From: Bdellovibrionales bacterium
GTDB taxonomy: Bacteria > Bdellovibrionota > Bdellovibrionia > Bdellovibrionales > Bdellovibrionaceae
Assembly: GCA_016713585.1 (NCBI GenBank)
Contig: JADJOV010000014.1
Coordinates: 1 to 64,000, forward strand
DNA: 64,000 nucleotides
Direction of reading: 5' to 3'
Shown here: piece after piece, positions 27,883 through 37,215 of the stretch
Position numbering within the stretch: position 1 is the first letter of the stretch
How the letters are laid out: every line of letters starts with the position of its first letter
Position numbers and translations under genes: made by a program
Notes under the pieces: generated by a model
Databases searched by the model: none
Told to the model about the DNA's origin: nothing
Seen by the model: only the letters and a program-made list of their open reading frames with translations

Positions 27883-28157
27883 ACTTCCGGGGTTCTACCT
27901 CGAACAGATAGCTCAAAACATCCGCCGATGTCCTAAGTTATTTAAAACCGAGAGGACCAAAATTCACCAAAATTTGCGAGCAGCTGAATAGAGTTTGAAC
28001 ACCAACACAGGTCTATCCGTGAATCTGGACCCTAGTTGCCAAGTGGATGAAGTTGTTATGGCAGGGCACTCTATTTGCACAATCGTTGCAGGTCCATGCC
28101 GAGTCATCACTTGATCGAATGTTAAAAAAAGAAGTTTTTTCACAAAGAGGAGGTCGC

Positions 28158-30167
28158 TTGAAACGCCCAAGAATTGAAAAAGTAAAGAGTGACTATCCTA
28201 CTAAAAAGACCTCACTTAACAATAAGAAAGACTTGATCAAAATTAGTCTTAGCTTTTTTCTCGCAATTTGCTCATTTCACATGAAAGCCCAAGCGGCAGC
28301 GCCACAATGCCCCTTGAAGCCTGCTTTCACTGAAGTTTTCACTTCAGTGGACGCGTTGGCGACTGCACTTCTACCCTATACAATGGAAGCAAAATGTGGA
28401 GAATCTGCCAAAATGGCGAAGAGCCTTCGAACTGAACTCGCAAATGCTGCCGCTGAGATTAGGAGATACGAGACTGACCGGTATAATAGGGCCGCCATTG
28501 CAAACAACAAGCCGCAAATAGCAGTAAATCCCTATGATTATCAAAAGCTTATGACGAATGTCAGTCGTGTTGGCGAAATTGCTTTGAATTTTGACTGCAT
28601 GGACTCAGTGGAGGCAAGATTTCCGTTATTTGCAGCCCTGACGAACACTATAAATGTTCTTAGTCCTTACCTAACCATTTACGGCGGACCCAATGGCGGG
28701 GCTGTGGTCGGGATAAACTCTCTGGCAAGTGTCTTGGGAAAAGTTGTGATAGAGGTCATGAGATCAAATGAGCCAAGAAAAATGAATCTGACGAAGGAAA
28801 GAAATATTTTTCTTGATTCATCATGTTCCTTTCTTCAGTTTTCCAGAACTGTCGGACAAATCGGCGCAATTCCTCAAACGCTCAAAGAGACAAAAAATAA
28901 GCTGGACCTTTTGGAAGCTCAGCTGGGGCAGCTTGAGCAAAACCCTCAAAATCCAAGCCACCAAGCTTTTCAAGAATTAAGTCAGCGTTTGGCGAGCATT
29001 GAAACAACATCTCGTAAACTTTCGGATATTGATAAAATCCTTAAAACCACCTATCCAAATGCAGAAACAGTCGAAAGTTCAGACTATACAAAAGCTCTGA
29101 CCGCTGAGTGTCTATTAACACAGGAGATATCCCAGGAGACTTCGAATTCTCGACCTAAGGAAACAAAGGGTCAACAATTCAACCATGCTGGGAAACTTCT
29201 GAGCAAATGGTATTTAGAAATGGAAAAACTTGAGAATACCAATAGGATACAAAAATCAGTCCTGGCAGGAGCATGGAGTAATATTCTTGCGCTAAAGGGT
29301 GAGGCGATTGCGCGCAAGAATAATATCACAAGTGGTTCAAGTATCAAAGCGCTCAATGATTGTGGCCTTGACTTTAGGAACTGGCGGGAAAACTACTTAT
29401 TGTTGGGAGCCGTGGTCTCTAAGCAGTTTGGTTCCATTGGCTATTTGAGTTCAGCGGGGCCAGAGCAAAAAAAATATAACGACGCAATTTTAAAAAAGAG
29501 AGCTGAGATCAAGGAGGCTAAGGCTTTGATTGATCAACTTAAGATTTATGTTGTCGCTAACTCTACATCTGCTTCAACAGATGCCTACTACTCAGCCGTT
29601 TCAGAGGTAAATCTTGCACTGACGCAATTTAAAGATAGTCTGTTTAAATCTGTGGACGGTCTTTTTTGGGGACACATTGGCAAAGTCTATAGCCCTGCTG
29701 AACGTTTCTTATCATTAAAGATAGGTGATGCTCTAGATCGTCTCAACGAAAATGATTTGAACCTTCCAAAAATTAACACTGCCGTGACCTACTTGACCGG
29801 GCTCGTGGACCAGTCCGTTGATTTTGAGAATGAAAATGATGACGAGACCTACCACAGAGAGTCTGCTTGCCATACTCTTCGGACCGCAAAAGAAAATTTG
29901 AAGGTCACTGCGGCACATTTGAATAGCTTCGGGCTTTATTGTGGGACTTTCAAGAACATCGTGACAGATGATTCCAAATACAAAGAGTATCAACAGCTTT
30001 GCTTTCCTGACGCTACCAAAACCATCAAATTGACAACAGAAACGACGTCCATTAATGATGTTAGAACAAGATACACTTCCAATCGATCTGATGAAAAAAT
30101 TAGTCAGTACCAAACCCTGATTGATCATGCCGTCTGCAGATCAGCAAAGCCCGAACATAAAGAATAA
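28158..30167 (+). CDS. large exported helical protein of unknown function
   Basis: About 669 residues from a TTG at 28158 that has AGAGGAGGT at ideal spacing; the frame is open from 28047 with no ribosome-binding site. A basic N-terminus precedes a signal segment (LIKISLSFFLAICSFHMKAQA). The mature protein is predicted to be helical and has coiled-coil stretches (KNKLDLLEAQLGQLEQ, RAEIKEAKALIDQL) and several well-spaced Cys. I do not recognise a family. It sits between the TIGR02147 gene and a GNAT gene in the gap between two polyene gene blocks. Confidence 0.6.
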   Translation: MKRPRIEKVKSDYPTKKTSLNNKKDLIKISLSFFLAICSFHMKAQAAAPQCPLKPAFTEVFTSVDALATALLPYTMEAKCGESAKMAKSLRTELANAAAEIRRYETDRYNRAAIANNKPQIAVNPYDYQKLMTNVSRVGEIALNFDCMDSVEARFPLFAALTNTINVLSPYLTIYGGPNGGAVVGINSLASVLGKVVIEVMRSNEPRKMNLTKERNIFLDSSCSFLQFSRTVGQIGAIPQTLKETKNKLDLLEAQLGQLEQNPQNPSHQAFQELSQRLASIETTSRKLSDIDKILKTTYPNAETVESSDYTKALTAECLLTQEISQETSNSRPKETKGQQFNHAGKLLSKWYLEMEKLENTNRIQKSVLAGAWSNILALKGEAIARKNNITSGSSIKALNDCGLDFRNWRENYLLLGAVVSKQFGSIGYLSSAGPEQKKYNDAILKKRAEIKEAKALIDQLKIYVVANSTSASTDAYYSAVSEVNLALTQFKDSLFKSVDGLFWGHIGKVYSPAERFLSLKIGDALDRLNENDLNLPKINTAVTYLTGLVDQSVDFENENDDETYHRESACHTLRTAKENLKVTAAHLNSFGLYCGTFKNIVTDDSKYKEYQQLCFPDATKTIKLTTETTSINDVRTRYTSNRSDEKISQYQTLIDHAVCRSAKPEHKE

Positions 30168-30316
30168 CCTATGTCATCGGAATGGCATTATACCCAAAAT
30201 ATTCGTTGCCCGTATTCATTTGACTGATAACTAATGAGACAGGTCTAGGCCAACAAAATCCCTCGACTGATGTTTTCTTGGATGACCTCTTTATAACGAG
30301 ATGAGATCATGACTTA

Positions 30317-30829
30317 ATGAATATTCATTTAAGTATTCCCGATGAGGCTGAGGTTGAAGCTATCTATGAAGCCTATCGAATCGTGGCCGAACCAGATTCA
30401 CCGGTCATCTGTTATAAAGATCTCAATCAAGCAGATAGAGAAAAAATAGTCCGAGGGTATCAACGTTTTTTTCGAAGTGCCAATTGTGATGGTCAGACGG
30501 TTGGCTGGATCACAATCATCGATCGTGAATCTGACCCTGACGTCAATCTGGGTTTTGGTCTCTTTCCTGAGTTTCGCGGTCGTGGCCTGATGGCCCAAAT
30601 CATTCGTCATTCAATGAAAGAAATCCTGCCCCGCCTAAGAGATAGAAAACTAACGGCCGGCGCCAGAGTCGACAATTTGGCAGCAATTAGAACTCTTGAA
30701 AAGGCCGGCTTTGTGTTGGTAGGAATGACTGAGCAACCGCCTACAGGCAGGTGGCAGAGCTCCATTCGATATTCACGTTTTATGTTTATCGACAACCAAG
30801 GGCCCTCAGTACGACACAACTTTTCATAA
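30317..30829 (+). CDS. GNAT family N-acetyltransferase
   Basis: 170-residue GCN5-related acetyltransferase with the acetyl-CoA pyrophosphate loop in FGLFPEFRGRGLMAQIIRH and the late motif VDNLAAIRTLEKAGFVLVG, as in RimJ/RimL-type enzymes. The substrate is unknown. The gene is converging with the DUF3261 gene. It may be unrelated to the polyene pathway around it. Confidence 0.8.
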   Translation: MNIHLSIPDEAEVEAIYEAYRIVAEPDSPVICYKDLNQADREKIVRGYQRFFRSANCDGQTVGWITIIDRESDPDVNLGFGLFPEFRGRGLMAQIIRHSMKEILPRLRDRKLTAGARVDNLAAIRTLEKAGFVLVGMTEQPPTGRWQSSIRYSRFMFIDNQGPSVRHNFS

Positions 30830-30857
30830 CCCTCCACCAGTCCAGCACAAACCTGTC

Positions 30858-31421
30858 TCAATGACCTTCGAAAAGCTTAGAGGAGGTGGTCCTGATCTGA
30901 ACCTTGTATTGGCCCTTTGCTTCAACGGAAAAACTCATTGGCACCCCAAGGCCATCAATATTTGCAAACACGACATGAGCAGGCAATGAATTTTCAGGCG
31001 ACACATCGATTGTCGCCTCGTTTCCCCTATAATTTGCATCATCCCTCTTGAGATTATTAATCACCTTAACAAGCTGAAAGATCTTAATGAAGAAATCTTT
31101 ATTCTTTGTGATTTCTTCAATCGTCGACTCCGCTTCAATCGGGGCCCCGGATCTTTCGCGAATTTTAAAAAGGGTTATTCCAAAACTATTGTATCCGAGG
31201 AGTAATATTTCATCGTTTTTGCGCTGAACAATGCAATCAAATTCAAAGTTCTTAGCCGGAGTGGTTGCGATTACATCGACGACAACCTCTTGTTGATATC
31301 TTCCCTCAGGAAACAGGAACTGTTTACTTTGCAAATGTCGCAATCCTTTTGACTCCGGAGGAGGCCCGGTCGCACACCCGATCATCACGAGCGTGAAGGA
31401 AACAAATAGTAAACTCCTCAT
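30858..31421 (-). CDS. DUF3261-type lipoprotein
   Basis: 187-residue lipoprotein with lipobox VMIGC (Cys16). The position after the MMPL exporter and the pattern of the mature part (ECDC-type pair replaced by FEFDCIVQRKNDEILLLGYNSFG, then LFKI) match the DUF3261 lipoproteins found in aryl-polyene gene clusters. Its ATG overlaps the exporter stop (ATGA). It probably works at the outer membrane with the LolA-like carrier to place the polyene lipid. Family assignment rests on context as well as sequence. Confidence 0.7.
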   Translation of the reverse strand: MRSLLFVSFTLVMIGCATGPPPESKGLRHLQSKQFLFPEGRYQQEVVVDVIATTPAKNFEFDCIVQRKNDEILLLGYNSFGITLFKIRERSGAPIEAESTIEEITKNKDFFIKIFQLVKVINNLKRDDANYRGNEATIDVSPENSLPAHVVFANIDGLGVPMSFSVEAKGQYKVQIRTTSSKLFEGH

Positions 31422-33627
31422 AGGACCTTACCCCGTCCGACATCTTTCAATCTCAAGAACCTCTCGACGCCCCAGCAGGTTCCCAAATAGGCTCCAATCG
31501 TGCCGAAGAACAATGAGGACCCGAGGTTATATAGAATCGGATGTTTCGCCAAAATCAAAGGAAAAAAACCTATCACATTTGTCATGGCAGCCAGACTTAA
31601 AACTGAACGGACTCCTTCTAAATGGTCAGGATCTTGGCGAAATGCAAAAATATCTGTGACAAACACTCCGTAATCAATACTAAATCAAAAACCATTAAAA
31701 GACCCAATATTGAGATCAAATCGATATGTTCATTAAGCAAAAACTTAGCAATAAAAAACAATCCCATCCCGGATAAAAAAGGAATATAAGCCGAGAATAC
31801 AAAAAATATTCCTTTGTAATGAAGCCCAAGTATCAAGGTGCATAGAATCAGAATGGTCGGAATCATCCACCGAAGATCTTCATGCATGGCCGCTGAAAAA
31901 CCTCCAACGGCTTCTCTCAACGAGCGGGCGGCGGGGAAGGAATCTCGAATCTGCTTGGCTTCCTCGGAATCCTTGGCAAATAAAAGAGAAACAAACTGAT
32001 CCATTCCGACCAGATCACGAAGGTAGCTCTTTTGACCAACAAGAGAAAAATCAAAATTTTGTTGTGGAACTCGACAGATATCCTCGAGAAAAGGCGAAAA
32101 CACTTTAGCTTCTGAAGCACTCAGATGGTTCCTGAAGTATTTGCACCCGGCGGTGTGCCACGACGCTTGGTTTTTCTTTTGTTCATCAATACTTGGCAGG
32201 TACCCGCCAAGACCCACGTACTGAATCTGTCTTTCGTCACTCCACTTTTTCTCGAAGGCAGTTTTTTGATCAAAATCTATCTTGTCATGAACAGTGAGAA
32301 AGGTTTCACGACTGGGGCCCTGGGAAAAAAACCATTTCATGGCTTGTGAATCCGCCGCAGGTTGGAAATTGAAATCTCGTAGATCAAACTTCAATTGACT
32401 CCATCCCGCACCAAAAATTCCACAAACAACAAGCAAACAAATCAGAACCCCATTTCCCTTAAAATTAGGAACCTGAATGATTAGGGGTTCTAGATTGAAA
32501 AGTTTTGGCAGAAACCGACAAAACAAATAGAAGGTCAAAAACCCGAAAAATATCCCAAGCGCTGAAAAAATCATCATCTGACGAAGCAAAGGAATCTGAC
32601 TAAAGGCCAAAATAGCAAGCGCCACAAATGTTGTTAAAAATCCAACCGAATTTGATCGCCAAGTCATGTGGGATTTTGAATTGAACGCACCATGCAAGCC
32701 GTAATCGATAACCAAACCCACGATTCCTGAGCCGAAAGCCAAGGTCAGTCCATGAATACTCCCAAACAAAAGTTCGACAACCCAAGCGGCTAGACCCACC
32801 GAAATTGCCACGGGCGGAAGTAAAAAAAACGCACCGACGCGACCCTTAAGAACCAAAAATAAAACGAATCCCACGAGGACCAACAGGCCGACCAGAGAGA
32901 CCGAAGTCAGATCCTTATGAATCTGACTTTCATTGGAAAAAGCGACTCCGTGCCCCCCCACTAAATGGGTTCCTTCAAAATTCTGCAATTCCTGCATCAC
33001 AGGTTTTGTCGTTGCCATCTTCGGCGGACCCGAAAACTGAAGTGGAATCACGATTCTTTGAGACGCTGGATCTACCAACACTCCTTGCTCGCGGCGAAAA
33101 CTTGACGGAGACATCGCCTGACTTTTTTCAAGATAGCTTTGCCACTGATCCAATGGATCACGACGTTTCAAAGTCCAGAGGCTCTTTTCGCTGGAACTCA
33201 TCAGACTCAGCTGAGTGAGTGAGCCCAAGACCATGGCTCGCTGGCTTTCAGCCAACCCCGGCAACTGATCAAACTTTTCACGTAAAACGATGTCTCTCGA
33301 CCACTCTCCCAAGGTCTTCAAATATCCACTCAAATTATTGTCACACATAATATGTTTAATTGGTTTTTCGCCTGAAGCACCAGTTTGGGGACTGCTATCT
33401 CCCGCTTCAAGATTTTTCAAACGGATGCAAATTTGCTCAGCCTCGGAAAAGGCCGGCTTGCCATTCTTCGGTTCAATCACCAAGAAATTCCACCAGAATA
33501 CAGGAAAATCTGTTTGAGATTTCTGAAGATATTTGAGTGAGGGTGGAAAAAAGATCTCAGCAGACTCATCAATTTTAGCAAAACCAACTGAGCTCAGGAG
33601 GGTGAAAACAATCCCTAGAATATACAT
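31418..33627 (-). CDS. MMPL/RND-type exporter of the polyene cluster, frame-broken
   Basis: About 735 residues. The N-terminal signal or helix is followed by a periplasmic loop, then a six-helix RND/MMPL unit (SLVGLLVLVGFVLFLVLKG, VGLVIDYGLHG with the conserved GxxxDY, FAILAFSQIPLLRQM), a second loop and a second helical unit. The frame breaks near AAA 31682-31684. One extra base restores VFDFSIDYGVFVTDIF, the second conserved DYG motif. MMPL proteins of aryl-polyene clusters are thought to move the lipid-linked product across the inner membrane. It overlaps both neighbouring genes. Confidence 0.85.
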
Positions 33628-34325
33628 TTTTCACCTTTGAGGGATTGACTCACTTTAAAACCTGAAAACTGAATATTTATTTCGTCCTGTGACTTTTCCT
33701 TTATCTCGATATTTTTTATAAATCCTTCTGGATTCAACTCGAGTTCGGCAGACTCAAAAAATGAAGCCTTTTCATTGATTGGTTTGAGAATGAAAACTTT
33801 TCCTTTCTTTTCAATGAGGAAATCTTTTTCGGCGTCTCGAAAATCCATGGTCATCAATTTTGTCAGGCTCACAATCTGATCTCCGGCCTCTCTTCCGACT
33901 TCTGAAAAATTCATCCTTTTTTTGCCTGAAGCCGCACCCGTCATTGCATCAATCACGAGACCTTCTTTGTCGATGCAAATTTGGGATTTTTTTGGTTTCT
34001 CAAGATTCCAGTGGACGATCGTATTTTCCGAATCAGGTCGGTTGATATGAAACTGACCCGATGTCTGAATTTTCACATCCAATTCTTTGAGAACTTTGTT
34101 CTGATGAAAACGCCCCGAAAGCCTTCCAAAGTTTGATATTTGAATTGAATTCGCAGATCTTGATTTATGCGCGGCGGCACTTTTTAAGGGATTCTTTATC
34201 CCAGAATCTGTTCCCAGAGCCCTGACCACGGTTGAATAGTAAATAATCAGAATAAAACAAAAGGATCTTGCGCCCATGATCCCCAATCGACCAGTCATAT
34301 CAAATCTCCAAAGATATTGAAACAA
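33615..34325 (-). CDS. LolA-like periplasmic carrier
   Basis: 236 residues (the signal probably starts at the Met at 34298 or 34277: SFCFILIIYYSTVVRA). The mature part has the beta-rich LolA-like pattern: FGRLSGRFHQNKVLKELDVKIQTSG, then VHWNLEKPKKSQICID and ELELNPEGFIKNIEIKE. LolA-type proteins in aryl-polyene clusters are proposed to carry the lipid product through the periplasm. It is upstream of and overlaps the MMPL gene, and is divergent from the first ACP gene with only 27 bases between them. Confidence 0.75.
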   Translation of the reverse strand: MFQYLWRFDMTGRLGIMGARSFCFILIIYYSTVVRALGTDSGIKNPLKSAAAHKSRSANSIQISNFGRLSGRFHQNKVLKELDVKIQTSGQFHINRPDSENTIVHWNLEKPKKSQICIDKEGLVIDAMTGAASGKKRMNFSEVGREAGDQIVSLTKLMTMDFRDAEKDFLIEKKGKVFILKPINEKASFFESAELELNPEGFIKNIEIKEKSQDEINIQFSGFKVSQSLKGEKCIF

Positions 34326-34351
34326 AGATATTTTCGTATATCATCCGGACG

Positions 34352-34633
34352 ATGGAAAAAGAACAAGCTCGAAAAGAGTTAACAGCTCAGGTCATTGACC
34401 TCATATTTAATTCGCTGAACCTTAAGCATATTGATCGGCAGACCGTCAATGAATCAACTTCGCTCACCAAAGGTGGACTCAATTTAGATTCAATTGATAT
34501 TTTAGAGCTTATTGTTAATTTCGAACATAGTCTGGGTATTAAACTCAATGAATCTGAGTCCTATAGCAAATATTTTAAAGACGTAGGCTCCATTGTCGAT
34601 TTCATTGGGAGTCAGAAGCAACTGGACTTATGA
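34352..34633 (+). CDS. acyl carrier protein (polyene pathway)
   Basis: 93-residue acyl carrier protein. The phosphopantetheine site is GLNLDSIDILELIVNFEHSL, with Ser in DSID, preceded by TSLTKGG. It would carry the aryl starter or growing chain. It begins the plus-strand biosynthetic block (ACP, KS, chain-length factor) and lies 10 bases before the ketosynthase ATG, which supports an operon. No phosphopantetheinyl transferase is visible in this window. Confidence 0.9.
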   Translation: MEKEQARKELTAQVIDLIFNSLNLKHIDRQTVNESTSLTKGGLNLDSIDILELIVNFEHSLGIKLNESESYSKYFKDVGSIVDFIGSQKQLDL

Positions 34634-34643
34634 GCTCTGCAAA

Positions 34644-35852
34644 ATGAGCACTGCAAAAATCGTTGGCCTTGGCGCCGTCAGCCCAAGTGGACTGACCAAA
34701 GAGGACCTCTTTCAATCTGTCAGAAACTCGGAATCCAATATCAATCGTGCCTGCCTTGGTCATGAGGCGGAAGGCCTTGCTGTGATCTCTCAGTCAAACT
34801 GGTCCACTCTCCTCGCGGAATCTCCTGAGCCTCTGAAGTCAAACCGATGCACCCAGATCAGTGCTTGGAGTCTCAGCGCAGCCTTGAAAGAGTCAAAATG
34901 GACAGCTTCTCAGATTGCTGAAGCCGGGTTCGTTTTTTCTTCAACAACTTCTCAGATATCACAATGGGAAGAAGTGTTGTTTCGCTATCTCGAGGAATCT
35001 GCGAATCCCGAGCAGTTGCGGGCTGGAGTTCAAAATCAATCTCTTGGAGCGCCTATGCTTGCCTTAGCAAGCCATTTTGGCCTTCGTGGACCTCGATCCT
35101 TGATCACGTCTTCCTGTAGCGCCTCACTTCAGGCCCTGGCTGTGGCGCTGTTTTGGATTCGTTCCAAAAAGGTCAAGCGTTGCCTCGTTGGAGCGACAGA
35201 ACTTCACTCTAATTTAACTCGGGTGGGCTTTCAGTCGTTGAGACTGCTTTCACCCAAGATTTGTCGACCCTTTGACAAAAACAGAGGCGGTATTAATTTA
35301 GGTGAAGCCAGTGCTTTTTTGTGTTTGGAGGCAGATGATCGTGAGTTGCCAGCTTGGGGTTATCTGGCTGGCGCGGGGCTAAGCACCGACGCTTTTCATG
35401 CCACCTCCCCTGACCCGAGTGGTCAGGGCTCACGACGAGCTCTCGAAATGGCGCTGGCGAGTGCCCAAGTGAAGCCCGAACAAATCGGTTGGATCTATGC
35501 CCATGGCACCGGCTCTATTGCCAATGATGCCTCTGAGGCAAAGGCGGTTCAGCAGACTTTCCAGAACTCGAGCGCACCTCAACCCTGGCTGAGCGGGACA
35601 AAGGCCATCCATGGGCACACCTTGGCAGCCTCTGGCGCTCTCGAGTCGGTGCTGGGCCTGATGGCGATGAAGCGAAACGAGATTCTCGGCACTTTTATGT
35701 GTGAGGAGCCAGATCCGAGTCTTTCGGTTCGAATTGCCTTGGAAACAAAAACTCTGCCATCGAACGAATCTCTCAATTTTTTTATTAAAAATAGTTTAGG
35801 TTTTGGTGGAATTAACGCCTCCTCGTTTTTCAAAAATGGATCTTCTCAATGA
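34644..35852 (+). CDS. beta-ketoacyl-ACP synthase (KS 1)
   Basis: About 402 residues from the ATG at 34644 (the open frame starts at 34593 inside the ACP gene). Thiolase-fold ketosynthase with the active-site Cys in ITSSCSASLQ, first His in YAHGTGS, second His in IHGHTLAASGALE, and C-terminal NSLGFGGINAS. Condenses malonyl units during chain elongation. It overlaps the next gene by 17 bases. The KSs and chain-length factor in this locus resemble type II polyketide-like aryl-polyene systems. Confidence 0.9.
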   Translation: MSTAKIVGLGAVSPSGLTKEDLFQSVRNSESNINRACLGHEAEGLAVISQSNWSTLLAESPEPLKSNRCTQISAWSLSAALKESKWTASQIAEAGFVFSSTTSQISQWEEVLFRYLEESANPEQLRAGVQNQSLGAPMLALASHFGLRGPRSLITSSCSASLQALAVALFWIRSKKVKRCLVGATELHSNLTRVGFQSLRLLSPKICRPFDKNRGGINLGEASAFLCLEADDRELPAWGYLAGAGLSTDAFHATSPDPSGQGSRRALEMALASAQVKPEQIGWIYAHGTGSIANDASEAKAVQQTFQNSSAPQPWLSGTKAIHGHTLAASGALESVLGLMAMKRNEILGTFMCEEPDPSLSVRIALETKTLPSNESLNFFIKNSLGFGGINASSFFKNGSSQ

Positions 35853-36431
35853 AATTGCTCTCCACTCAGGAAATAATTTTGCCAGAGATAGATTTGAGTT
35901 TACGCGGAACCTCTCAGATCCTCGTTTCCGCCGAGCTACGGCGAATATGACCATGACAACTCTGTGTTGTGAACATCTTCTCAAGGCCCTCCCCGCACAG
36001 ACTTCCAAACAAGATGTTTCGATGGTTCTGGCCACCCATTTTGGCGAGGTTGGATCGACTCTCGATTTTTTGAGGACGAGTCCGTCTAGTCCAACACTCT
36101 TTCAAAACAGCTTACATAACTCAACCCTCGGCTTTGCGTCAGTGACACTGGGTCTGACAAGTCCAGGAATGACTATCAGCTGTGATTCAGAGACTTATTC
36201 TTCCTCTCTACTCATGGCTGAAACTCTTTTGAACATGACTCCTTTGTCCTTGTCGTTTTTGTCGATTCCGTTCCAAAACCCTCGAAAATCTCTATATTGA
36301 AGTCCATCCCTACGTTGAAAAATTCCTCAACAAAGCCACTGGGTTTCTCTTTTCTAAAACCGAAGGTTTTGCAGGATGACAAACACCGAAGGTTTTGCAG
36401 GATGACAAACACCGAAGGTTTTGCAGGATGA
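35836..36431 (+). CDS. ketoacyl-synthase-like chain-length-factor protein, frame-broken
   Basis: Homologue of the Ketoacyl-synt_2 (PF13723) proteins of aryl-polyene clusters, which partner a KS and lack the active Cys. The first frame runs to 36300 (LATHFGEVGSTLDFL; FQNSLHNSTLGFASVTLGL). Moving one base near CC 36241 gives FVLVVFVDSVPKP, the normal family end (a VLLVAADEPLPE-like strand). That frame stays open into the 26-base repeat array and stops at 36429-36431, giving about 198 residues. Start at the ATG at 35836. The partner is probably KS 1, whose gene it overlaps. Confidence 0.7.
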
Positions 36432-36513
36432 CAAACACCGAAGGTTTTGCAAGATGACAAACACCGAAGGTTTTGCATAATGACAAACACCGAAGGTTTT
36501 GCATAATGATAAC
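36359..36513. repeat. 26-bp tandem repeat, six copies
   Basis: Units start at 36359, 36385, 36411, 36437, 36463 and 36489. Each reads ACCGAAGGTTTTGCA, then RGATGACAAAC or TAATGACAAAC. The first three are identical; the fourth has one change, and the fifth and sixth share TAATGA. There are no spacers, so this is not a CRISPR array. It separates the chain-length-factor gene from the deacetylase gene and forms the end of the former in the corrected frame. Confidence 0.95.
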
Positions 36514-36528
36514 GGACGAAGTTTCTTG

Positions 36529-37140
36529 ATGTTTTCCTTCAAACGCTCTCCCCTTCTCATTCGAAAAATCAACACAAACAAAGCCGAAATCTATTTGACG
36601 TTTGACGATGGACCTGATGCTCAGTGCACGCCTGCCGTGCTGGATCTCCTCCGAGAAGAAGGTGCCTTGGGGACCTTTTTCGTCATCGGGGATCGGGCCC
36701 GGAAATATCCGGCACTTGTTGAGCGAATGATTCACGAAGGTCATAGCGTATTTTCCCACTCCATCGATCACCGCTATCGCCACTATTTTCGCAGCAGGGC
36801 CGGACTTAAAACGTGGCTGACTGAGTCTTTGAGAGACCTCGAAGCGCAAACAAAATCACAACAAAAAGTTTTTCGCCCACCAGCTGGAGTGTTAACCCCT
36901 CCTTTGATGAGCCTCTCCCAAGAACTAGGAATTCCGTTGATTCTATGGACTCATCGCTTTTATGACTCAACCCGTCCTTGGATTGAATCCGCGGCCCACA
37001 AAAGTGCCTTAAAAATTCGCCCTGGCGATATAGTCCTTCTTCATGACTCCCAAAAATCTCAAAATTGTTCTATTTTTTTAAAAACTCTTCGCTTTTATTT
37101 GCAAGATGTTAAAAAAAGGGGATTCCTTTTTCAAATTTAA
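36529..37140 (+). CDS. polysaccharide deacetylase (NodB domain)
   Basis: About 203 residues from the ATG at 36529 (the open frame begins at 36499 inside the repeat). NodB/CE4 motifs are complete: LTFDDGPD (catalytic Asp and metal Asp), SHSIDH (metal His pair), FRPPAG (MT3 Arg), a Trp-bearing stretch and VLLHD (MT5). CE4 enzymes remove acetyl from N-acetyl-glucosamine-type sugars. No signal peptide is visible, so it should act in the cytoplasm, possibly on a glycolipid made by the GT2 enzyme. It sits inside the polyene block. Confidence 0.9.
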   Translation: MFSFKRSPLLIRKINTNKAEIYLTFDDGPDAQCTPAVLDLLREEGALGTFFVIGDRARKYPALVERMIHEGHSVFSHSIDHRYRHYFRSRAGLKTWLTESLRDLEAQTKSQQKVFRPPAGVLTPPLMSLSQELGIPLILWTHRFYDSTRPWIESAAHKSALKIRPGDIVLLHDSQKSQNCSIFLKTLRFYLQDVKKRGFLFQI

Positions 37141-37215
37141 CGTTATCACTGGTTGAAACCGAGGTGCTTCATGCTCAAAATGCCGCTCATGCCGACTCCC
37201 CATAAGGAGACTTCA

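Noticed and set aside
36359..36513. CRISPR array
   Set aside because: The 26-base units are directly adjacent with no spacers, and no cas genes are present in the window.
36212..36849. Minus-strand frames across the tandem repeat reading repeated CLSSCKTFGVCHPAKPS-like text
   Set aside because: They are translations of the 26-bp array and the antisense of the deacetylase gene; no ribosome-binding site and no family.
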